A DNA stretch of 23,294 nucleotides, taken from NCBI GenBank assembly GCA_002490425.1, contig DKTZ01000026.1, positions 1-23,294 of the forward strand, given 5' to 3'. Position numbers and translations under genes: made by a program. The notes beneath the pieces were generated by a model. The model ran no database searches. It was given only the letters and a program-made list of their open reading frames with translations, and was not told where the DNA came from. Below are positions 1 through 6,320 of this stretch, piece by piece (positions within the stretch are counted from its first letter, which is position 1; each line of letters opens with the position of its first letter). Origin of the DNA: Ruminococcaceae bacterium UBA7217. Its GTDB lineage: Bacteria > Bacillota > Clostridia > Oscillospirales > Acutalibacteraceae.

Positions 1-223
1 TAGCGTCTGCTGCGTTTTTTGTGAAGCGAAAGCGGGGCTTCCGTAGAAATAGGCGCTCTGGCTGCGCGGACTGAAATTGAAGTTGAACCTGCAATCCCCT
101 CTCTAACCAATTCTTCCCCGTATAAATTCCCCAAAACAGGCAAACCTTATATATAAAATACACAAAATCCACCTTCTTTTTTTTGCTAATTTTTCCAAAG
201 TTACGAAACAATGCGAAAAACAC
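1..223. other. Left-edge region without a confident gene
   Basis: No credible coding sequence was found. Positions 3-76 are open on the + strand (a short Arg-rich frame ending at TGA), and roughly 1-100 is open in more than one frame on the - strand. None has a start with an SD site or a protein family I recognise. The stretch from about 120 is A+T rich with a T run near 177-185, but no convincing hairpin precedes that run, so no terminator is called. It could be the end of an upstream gene or a repeat that continues outside the window. Confidence 0.4.
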
Positions 224-252
224 TTGCAATCTTTTGTGGGGAATGATATTAT
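224..252 (+). promoter_or_regulatory. Sigma-A promoter of the maltodextrin ABC operon
   Basis: The -35 box TTGCAA (224-229) is separated by exactly 17 bp from the -10 box TATTAT (247-252). The start of transcription is expected near 259, giving a leader of about 180 nt before the first gene at 441. The tandem operator-like array begins just downstream of this start, where a bound LacI-family repressor would block transcription. The call rests on spacing and box matches only. Confidence 0.7.
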
Positions 253-263
253 GAATACACAGT

Positions 264-311
264 CGGAAACGTTACCGAGAACGATGCCGATAACGATACC
301 GAGAACGGTTT
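264..311 (+). repeat. 12-bp tandem repeat resembling stacked LacI-family operators
   Basis: Four consecutive 12-bp units can be read: CGGAAACGTTAC, CGAGAACGATGC, CGATAACGATAC and CGAGAACGGTTT. The central CG recurs at 270/271, 282/283, 294/295 and 306/307, exactly every 12 bp. The first unit plus its flank, CGGAAACGTTACCG (264-277), is a pseudo-palindrome matching its own reverse complement at 12 of 14 positions, the form of LacI/GalR-family operators such as MalR sites. The later units match at about 10 of 14. The 9-mer CGGAAACGT occurs again at 353-361. The array directly follows the predicted transcription start. A repressor site is inferred; no LacI-type gene lies in the window. Confidence 0.55.
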
Positions 312-383
312 CGATGATGCCGCATACCGCCGGAAAATGCGGATAAGGCAGACGGAAACGTGAAAGACGATTGCAGGAACTTG

Positions 384-405
384 TGGGTTTCTTTATAGGA
401 GCCCA
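384..405 (+). other. Leader hairpin before the binding-protein gene
   Basis: The arms 384-391 and 398-405 can pair over 8 bp (two G-U wobbles) around a 6-nt loop TTTATA. No T tract follows, so it is not a terminator. It ends 18 nt before the SD (AAAGGAG, 424-430) and could stabilise the mRNA 5' end or shape translation. A shorter CCGCAT/ATGCGG stem is possible at about 320-342. Confidence 0.35.
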
Positions 406-440
406 TAGAACACCAAATTATCAAAAGGAGAGTATTCATT

Positions 441-1847
441 ATGAAAAAGAAACTGATTAGTGCATTACTTTGTGTAGCAATGGTTTCCTCTATGCTCATC
501 GGATGCGGAAACAGTGCGGCAGAAGCACCGGCGGAAGAAGCAGCGCCGGCAGCTGACGAAGCGGCAGCAGAAGAGGCACCGGCGGCTGAGGAAGCAGCAC
601 CGGCAGCATCGGCAGATGGCGGAAAAGTTTATTACTTAAACTTCAAACCGGAGGTTGATGCGCAGTGGCAGGAAATTGCAGCAGCGTATACGGCAGAGAC
701 CGGAGTAGAAGTAAAGGTAGTTACAGCAGCAAGCGGAACATATGAAGAAGTACTTAGGTCGGAAATTGCAGGTTCGAATGCGCCTACTTTGTTCCAGATT
801 AACGGACCTGTAGGATACCAGAAGTGGAAAGATTACTGCCTGGATTTGTCCGATTCCGAACTTTACAAAGCATTGTCCGACCAGGGCTTGGCAGTAACCG
901 GAGCTGACGGCGGCGTATACGGTGTACCTTATACAGTAGAAGCATATGGGATTATTTACAATGATGCAATTATGAAGGCTTATTTTGCAACAGACGGAGC
1001 AAAGGCAGCAAGCGTTGATGAGATTAACAGCTTTGCAAAACTGAAAGAAGTAGTAGAAGATATGACAGCCAAGAAGGATGAGTTGGGCATTCAGGGCGTA
1101 TTTGCTTCCACATCCCTGCTTCCCGGCGAAGACTGGAGATGGCAGACCCACCTTGCAAACGTTCCGGTTTATTATGAATACAAGGATAACAATGTAAGCG
1201 ATATGGCTGAAATCAAATTTACTTATTCCGATAATTTCAAGAATATCTGGGATTTATACATCAACAACTCCACATGTGCACCTGGTCTTCTGGGCAGCAA
1301 GGCAGTTACAGACTCCATGGCTGAGTTCGCACTTGGACAGTGTGCAATGGTTCAGAACGGTAACTGGGCGTGGTCACAGATAAAGAATATCTCGGGCAAT
1401 AAAGTAAAAGCTGAAAATATTAAGTATTTGCCGATTTATATGGGAATTAACGGCGAAGAAAATCAAGGACTTTGTTTAGGCACGGAAAATTTCCTTGCTG
1501 TAAATGCGAAAGCGAGCGAAGCGGAGCAAAAAAATGCTGAGGACTTTATGTATTGGCTGTTTTCGAGCGATACAGGCAAAAAGTTTGTTACTAATGAACT
1601 TGGTTTAATAACACCCTTTGACACATTCAGTGAAAGCGAAATTCCCGATGACCCGCTTGCAAAAGAGATAATACTTTGGACAAATAAAAAGAATGTGACT
1701 AATATCCCTTGGTACTTTACGGTGTTCCCGAGTCAAAATTTCAAAAATGATTTCGGTGCGGCGCTTCTTCAGTATTCGCAGGGCAGTAAAAGCTGGGACG
1801 ATGTTAAAAAGCTTTTTGTTGAAAGCTGGGCAGAGGAGAGTAAATAA
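441..1847 (+). CDS. Sugar ABC transporter substrate-binding lipoprotein
   Basis: This is an extracellular binding protein of the carbohydrate-uptake (MalE/UgpB-like, family 1) class, 468 aa. The N-terminus has a Lys-rich start, a hydrophobic core and a lipobox ending LIGC, so Cys22 is probably lipidated after signal peptidase II cleavage and the protein is anchored outside the membrane. Residues about 27-61 form an Ala/Glu/Pro linker, then the binding fold begins near KVYYLNFKPE. Trp-rich segments such as NGNWAWSQI are typical of oligosaccharide-binding proteins. The start is set by SD AAAGGAG 10 nt upstream. Two permease genes, an ATPase, malQ and glgP follow, so the ligand is probably maltodextrin, though the sequence does not prove it. 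G+C looks higher in the first two thirds than in the last third (from about position 1450). Confidence 0.93.
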   Translation: MKKKLISALLCVAMVSSMLIGCGNSAAEAPAEEAAPAADEAAAEEAPAAEEAAPAASADGGKVYYLNFKPEVDAQWQEIAAAYTAETGVEVKVVTAASGTYEEVLRSEIAGSNAPTLFQINGPVGYQKWKDYCLDLSDSELYKALSDQGLAVTGADGGVYGVPYTVEAYGIIYNDAIMKAYFATDGAKAASVDEINSFAKLKEVVEDMTAKKDELGIQGVFASTSLLPGEDWRWQTHLANVPVYYEYKDNNVSDMAEIKFTYSDNFKNIWDLYINNSTCAPGLLGSKAVTDSMAEFALGQCAMVQNGNWAWSQIKNISGNKVKAENIKYLPIYMGINGEENQGLCLGTENFLAVNAKASEAEQKNAEDFMYWLFSSDTGKKFVTNELGLITPFDTFSESEIPDDPLAKEIILWTNKKNVTNIPWYFTVFPSQNFKNDFGAALLQYSQGSKSWDDVKKLFVESWAEESK

Positions 1848-1867
1848 TACTTTGCTTTAGTTTAAAC

Positions 1868-1932
1868 GGATCTGGCTTGATTTACCGCCACAAAAGCGCA
1901 TATTAAAAATTTCGGCATTTCGGGTCAGATCC
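1868..1932 (+). other. Intergenic stem between binding-protein and permease genes
   Basis: GGATCTG (1868-1874) and CAGATCC (1926-1932) are perfect 7-nt inverted repeats enclosing about 51 nt in a 108-nt gap. No T run follows, so this is not an ordinary terminator. Processing or stabilising structures often sit at this place in sugar ABC operons and keep binding-protein mRNA more abundant than permease mRNA; that role is inferred only. Confidence 0.35.
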
Positions 1933-1955
1933 CCGAGGCCTCAGAGAGTGATTTT

Positions 1956-2801
1956 ATGGAAAAATCTATTAAAAAATATTTTCCCGTTTTTCTGCTTCCC
2001 GCATTGGCGGCGTTTGTAATTGTTTTCTTAATTCCGTTTTTGCTTGGCATATTCCTGTCTTTTACGGAATTTACAACAGTGGACAATGCAGTATTTATAG
2101 GAATAAAAAATTATATAACAGCATTTACACGTGACAAAAACTTTTTAAATGCTTTGTGGTTTACGACGAAATTTACATTTGTCTCCGTAATTACCATAAA
2201 TGTGATTTCATTTGCACTTGCTCTTCTGCTTACAAGGGGAATAAAAGGAACCAAAATATTCAGAACGGTATTTTTTATGCCAAACCTTATAGGCGGAATA
2301 GTACTCGGATATATATGGAATTTGCTGATAAATGCAGTTCTCGGAGTATTCGGACTTGACATAACATATGACGCAAGTTACGGCTTTTGGGGACTTGTTT
2401 TTCTTATGAATTGGCAGTTAATAGGTTATATGATGGTAATTTACATTGCGGGAATACAAAATGTCCCATCGGAGCTTATTGAAGCGGCGCAGATTGACGG
2501 TGCGTCAAAGCGTTCTGTTTTAAAAAACGTTATTATTCCTATGGTTATGCCGTCGGTTACTATTTGTTTATTTTTAACAATAACAAATTCCTTTAAGCTG
2601 TTTGACCAAAATTTAGCGTTAACAGGCGGAGCGCCTGCAAAGCAAACAGCAATGCTTGCTCTCGATATTTATAACACCTTTTACGGCAGGATAGGTTATC
2701 AGGGCGTAGGTCAGGCAAAAGCGGTAGTATTTTTCATTATCGTTGCCGTTATAGCGTTTATTCAGCTTAAAATAACAGGACAAAAAGAGGAGGAAGCATA
2801 A
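1956..2801 (+). CDS. Sugar ABC transporter permease, MalF/UgpA type
   Basis: A 281-aa integral membrane protein with about six hydrophobic segments, beginning with one at residues about 9-32. The cytoplasmic EAA loop that docks on the ATPase is visible as EAAQIDGASKRSVLKNVIIP, the hallmark of binding-protein-dependent sugar permeases. It lacks the large extra periplasmic domain of enteric MalF, as is normal in Gram-positives. It forms the channel with the next gene product. The upstream SD is weak (GAGAG near 1944-1948), and the stop overlaps the next start by one base (TAATG), so the two permeases are translationally coupled. Substrate is inferred from neighbours. Confidence 0.95.
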   Translation: MEKSIKKYFPVFLLPALAAFVIVFLIPFLLGIFLSFTEFTTVDNAVFIGIKNYITAFTRDKNFLNALWFTTKFTFVSVITINVISFALALLLTRGIKGTKIFRTVFFMPNLIGGIVLGYIWNLLINAVLGVFGLDITYDASYGFWGLVFLMNWQLIGYMMVIYIAGIQNVPSELIEAAQIDGASKRSVLKNVIIPMVMPSVTICLFLTITNSFKLFDQNLALTGGAPAKQTAMLALDIYNTFYGRIGYQGVGQAKAVVFFIIVAVIAFIQLKITGQKEEEA

Positions 2802-3640
2802 TGAATTCCCGAAAACGGTTAAATCACGGTATTTCCTTTGTCTTTCTTCTGTTTTTATCTGTCGTATTCCTGTTCCCGATTTACCTTGTGGTGCTCAATT
2901 CCTTTAAATCCAAATTCAATATAGTCGGCAGTCCGTTTAAATTTCCGAACGAAGATACTTTTGTAGGTTTTGAAAACTATATAAACGGAATAAGAATGTC
3001 AGATTTAATACCGTCATTTTTAAGAACTCTTATTATAACAGTCGGCTCCGTTTTGGCTATTGTGATATTCACTTCAATGGCGGCATGGTTTATTGTAAGA
3101 GTTAAAAGCAAATTTACTAAAGTCGTATATTATCTGTTTTTATTTAGTATGATTGTACCGTTCCAAATGATAATGTTTTCAATGGTAAGCGTGTGCTCAA
3201 AGCTCGGTCTTAACTCTGTTTTGGGGATTATTCCCGTATATCTCGGATTTGGCTCAGGAATGTCTGTATTTTTGTTTACAGGTTTTATAAGAGGGTTGCC
3301 GCACGAAATAGAGGAAGCGGCAATGATTGACGGGTGCGGACCTTTACGCACATTTTTTACTGTCGTTTTCCCGATGCTGAAACCCACGTCAATTACTGTT
3401 GCAATACTCAATGCCATGTGGATATGGAATGACTTTCTGCTTCCGTATCTTTTGCTCGGTACTCAGAATAAAACGCTTTCCGTAGCAATTCAAATTGCAA
3501 CTCAAGGCGCATACGGCTCAATTGACTGGGGCGGTTTTATGGCAATGCTTGTGCTTGCAATTATTCCTATTGTAATTTTCTATCTGTTCTGCCAAAAATA
3601 TATTATTAAGGGCGTTATTGACGGAGCAGTTAAGGGTTAA
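2801..3640 (+). CDS. Sugar ABC transporter permease, MalG/UgpE type
   Basis: A 279-aa membrane protein with six predicted hydrophobic segments, the first at about residues 10-32. The EAA docking loop is present (EEAAMIDGCGPLRTFFTVVF). The C-terminal sequence running to KYIIKGVIDGAVKG is typical of MalG-class permeases. Its ATG overlaps the stop of the first permease, with an SD AGAGGAGG inside the preceding gene, so equimolar synthesis is expected. It forms the heterodimeric channel with the preceding permease. Confidence 0.95.
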   Translation: MNSRKRLNHGISFVFLLFLSVVFLFPIYLVVLNSFKSKFNIVGSPFKFPNEDTFVGFENYINGIRMSDLIPSFLRTLIITVGSVLAIVIFTSMAAWFIVRVKSKFTKVVYYLFLFSMIVPFQMIMFSMVSVCSKLGLNSVLGIIPVYLGFGSGMSVFLFTGFIRGLPHEIEEAAMIDGCGPLRTFFTVVFPMLKPTSITVAILNAMWIWNDFLLPYLLLGTQNKTLSVAIQIATQGAYGSIDWGGFMAMLVLAIIPIVIFYLFCQKYIIKGVIDGAVKG

Positions 3641-3649
3641 GGTGAAAAT

Positions 3650-4756
3650 ATGGCGACAATTAAACTTGAAAATATAAGAAAAACTTATGAAGACGGCATA
3701 ACGGTAATCGAAAATTTGAATCTTGACATTAAAGATAAGGAATTTATTATTCTTGTCGGTCCGTCAGGATGCGGAAAATCCACAACACTGCGTATGATAG
3801 CAGGACTTGAAGAGATAAGTGACGGAAATCTCTATATCGGGGACAAGCGTGTAAATGATGTATCACCGAAGGATAGAGATATTGCAATGGTTTTTCAAAG
3901 CTATGCACTTTATCCGCATATGTCTGTTTACAAAAATATGGCGTTTGGTCTGAAAAACAGAAAAGTGCCGAAAGATGAAATAGACAGAAAGGTAAAAGAA
4001 GCGGCAAAAATGCTTGATATTGAGGAGTACTTGCATCGAAAGCCGAGAGCGCTTTCGGGCGGTCAGCGTCAAAGAGTTGCCCTCGGGCGCGCAATGGTGC
4101 GTGAGCCATCGGTATTTCTTCTTGACGAACCGTTATCAAACCTTGACGCAAAGCTCAGAACAGAAATGCGAAACAGAATTTCAATTCTGCACCGTAAATT
4201 GCAAACAACCTTTGTGTATGTTACCCACGACCAGACAGAAGCTATGACAATGGCAGACAGAATTGTTGTGTTAAAAAAAGGCGAAGTAATGCAGTTCGAC
4301 ACGCCTAGTACTCTTTACAATCACCCCAAAAATATGTTTGTAGCAGGCTTTATAGGTTCTCCTCAAATGAATTTTTTAAATGTACGCATTGAGGTGATAA
4401 AAAACAGTTATTTTGCAGTGTCGGAAGATTTCAAAATAAAATTGCCCGAAAGAATGTACGACGCACTTTCGCTTTACAGAAACAAAGACATAGTTTTAGG
4501 TATCCGACCTGACGATTTGCATATTAAGAATGAATATTCAGATGAAAAAAATCCTGAAAAGGTACGTGTCTTTGTAGATATAGTTGAAATGACAGGCTCT
4601 GATTATTTTCTTTACGGCAATGCAGGCAGTCAAAAAATAACTGCAAAAGTTCCCACGACTTTCTCAGTGCATAACGATACAGAATGTGAGTTAGCAGTTG
4701 ATACTGATAAAATCCATATTTTTGATAAAGTAAGTGAAAATTTAATATGCGATTGA
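3650..4756 (+). CDS. malK: Sugar ABC transporter ATP-binding protein (MalK/MsmX/UgpC family)
   Basis: A 368-aa ATPase that powers the transporter from the cytoplasmic face. Walker A is GPSGCGKST at residues 37-45, the ABC signature LSGGQ is at 135-139, Walker B LLDEP has Asp159 and Glu160, and the switch histidine is His193 in THDQTEAM. The remaining about 130 residues form the OB-fold regulatory domain typical of carbohydrate-uptake ATPases of the MalK/UgpC/MsmX class. It lies 9 bp after the second permease, so this system has its own ATPase. In many Firmicutes one MsmX-type ATPase serves several sugar transporters, so it may also energise others. The symbol follows context; UgpC or MsmX would be equally fair names. 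Confidence 0.95.
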   Translation: MATIKLENIRKTYEDGITVIENLNLDIKDKEFIILVGPSGCGKSTTLRMIAGLEEISDGNLYIGDKRVNDVSPKDRDIAMVFQSYALYPHMSVYKNMAFGLKNRKVPKDEIDRKVKEAAKMLDIEEYLHRKPRALSGGQRQRVALGRAMVREPSVFLLDEPLSNLDAKLRTEMRNRISILHRKLQTTFVYVTHDQTEAMTMADRIVVLKKGEVMQFDTPSTLYNHPKNMFVAGFIGSPQMNFLNVRIEVIKNSYFAVSEDFKIKLPERMYDALSLYRNKDIVLGIRPDDLHIKNEYSDEKNPEKVRVFVDIVEMTGSDYFLYGNAGSQKITAKVPTTFSVHNDTECELAVDTDKIHIFDKVSENLICD

Positions 4757-4781
4757 CTTTTTTCGCAAAAAATAATATATT
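4753..4781 (+). promoter_or_regulatory. Internal promoter for malQ-glgP
   Basis: The -35 box TTGACT (4753-4758) overlaps the TGA stop of the ATPase gene. It is followed after exactly 17 bp by TATATT (4776-4781). The expected start is near 4788, about 27 nt before the malQ ATG. It would let the cytoplasmic glucan enzymes be made independently of the transporter. Confidence 0.6.
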
Positions 4782-4814
4782 ATTCGTTAGTATTTAGAGT
4801 TAGGCTGTGATACC

Positions 4815-6320
4815 ATGAGAACAAGCGGTGTGCTTATGCACATTTCATCTTTACCGAGTCCTTACGGAATAGGCACTTTCGGCAGGGAAGCGTTTCAGTT
4901 TGTAGATTTTCTGAAGAGTGCAGGTCAGTATTATTGGCAGATTTTACCCCTTTGCCCCACAAGCTTCGGCGACAGTCCGTATCAGTCTTTTTCAACATTT
5001 GCGGGTAATCCCTATTTTATTGATTTGGATTTATTATGCGAGGACGGACTTTTAAAAAAGAGTGAATACACAAAGGAAAAATGGTATAACTCAGAAACTC
5101 AAATTGATTATTCATTGCTTTTTGAGAACCGTATTCCTGTTTTAAAAACCGCTTTCTCACGTTTTAATAAAACCGAGGATTATATTCGCTTTTGTAATGA
5201 AAACTCTTATTGGCTTAACGATTATTCACTTTATATGGCACTCAAATTTTTAAATAACGGTAAGCCGTGGTACGAATGGGAAGAAAATTATAAAAAGCGT
5301 GATAAAGACGCTTTAAAAGCATTTTCAGAGAAATATAAGCAAGAAACAGAATTTTGGAATTTTGTTCAGTATGAGTTTTTCAGTCAGTGGAGTGAGCTTA
5401 AATCATACGCAAATAAAAACGGCGTATTTATAATCGGCGATATTCCGATTTACGTTGCGGGTGATTCTGCCGATGTTTGGGCAAATACAAGTCTTTTTCA
5501 AATCGACGAAAACTGTAATTTTACCAATGTAGCAGGTTGTCCGCCCGACGCATTTACGGAAGACGGTCAGCTTTGGGGAAATCCGCTGTACGATTGGAAT
5601 GAAATGCAAAAGGATGATTATAAATGGTGGAAAAGCCGTATTTCGCACACAGTGAAAATGGTTGACACCGTTCGCATTGACCATTTCAGGGGTTTTGAGT
5701 CATATTACAGTATTCCTGCATCTTCAAAAACCGCAAAAATAGGTGAATGGGAAAAAGGCCCCGGAATAGATTTCTTTAAATCTGTTCAAAAATCTTTAGG
5801 TAAAATCAGCATAATTGCCGAGGATCTGGGCTTTTTGACGCCTGCTGTTAAGAAAATGCTCCGTCAAAGCGGTTACCCCGGAATGAAAGTATTGCAATTT
5901 GCTTTTGACAGTGATGAAGAAAATGATTATCTTCTTCACAATATAACTGCCAAAAGCGTGTGCTACACGGGTACTCACGACAATGATACAATAATCGGCT
6001 ATATGAAAAATACAGACAGAAAGACACGTAAAAGAGCAAGAGACTACTTGGGACTTACAAGGCGTGAAGGATATAATTGGGGAATGATGCGTGCCTGCTG
6101 GAGCTCAAATTCAAATATCGCAATAGTTACGATGCAGGATTTGTTGGGGCTTGGCAGTGAAGCGAGAATGAATACGCCGTCAACAAAAGAAAACAATTGG
6201 CAGTGGAGAGCAGAAAAGGATTATCTTTCGGATTCACTTGCGGAAAAAGTAAAATATTACTGCAATCTATATAAGCGTTTACCGAAATATAAGGGTGGTA
6301 AAAATGTCAAAAATAATTAA
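4815..6320 (+). CDS. malQ: 4-alpha-glucanotransferase (amylomaltase, GH77)
   Basis: The 501-aa cytoplasmic enzyme transfers glucan segments between maltodextrins, releasing glucose and making longer chains for the phosphorylase. GH77 motifs are clear: GDIPIYVAGDSADVW, the nucleophile Asp289 in VRIDHFRGFE, the acid/base Glu336 in IAEDLG, and Asp389 in GTHDNDT. Length matches the bacterial short form. The N-terminal SSLPSPYGIGTFG segment is also characteristic. The SD is poor (TTAGG near 4801). The 3' end overlaps glgP by 17 nt, coupling the two genes. With glgP downstream this gives the usual MalQ-GlgP route from imported maltodextrins to glucose 1-phosphate and glucose. Confidence 0.97.
   Translation: MRTSGVLMHISSLPSPYGIGTFGREAFQFVDFLKSAGQYYWQILPLCPTSFGDSPYQSFSTFAGNPYFIDLDLLCEDGLLKKSEYTKEKWYNSETQIDYSLLFENRIPVLKTAFSRFNKTEDYIRFCNENSYWLNDYSLYMALKFLNNGKPWYEWEENYKKRDKDALKAFSEKYKQETEFWNFVQYEFFSQWSELKSYANKNGVFIIGDIPIYVAGDSADVWANTSLFQIDENCNFTNVAGCPPDAFTEDGQLWGNPLYDWNEMQKDDYKWWKSRISHTVKMVDTVRIDHFRGFESYYSIPASSKTAKIGEWEKGPGIDFFKSVQKSLGKISIIAEDLGFLTPAVKKMLRQSGYPGMKVLQFAFDSDEENDYLLHNITAKSVCYTGTHDNDTIIGYMKNTDRKTRKRARDYLGLTRREGYNWGMMRACWSSNSNIAIVTMQDLLGLGSEARMNTPSTKENNWQWRAEKDYLSDSLAEKVKYYCNLYKRLPKYKGGKNVKNN

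Noticed and set aside
251..346. A 31-codon + strand ORF across the 12-bp repeats (period-4 peptide such as LPRTMPITIPRT).
   Set aside because: Its ATG overlaps the predicted -10 box and lies before the transcription start, and it has no SD. The repeat in the peptide simply follows the 12-bp DNA repeat.
272..499. Arg/His/Tyr-rich - strand ORF (SRYRYRHRSR) opposite the promoter and signal-peptide region.
   Set aside because: It is antisense to the lipoprotein start and its repeat is the 12-bp array read backwards; no SD was seen.
5403..5684. Antisense ORFs inside malQ, glgP, cysK, metY and the glutamate synthase genes.
   Set aside because: All overlap genes with clear catalytic motifs, lack SD sites and show no recognisable domains.
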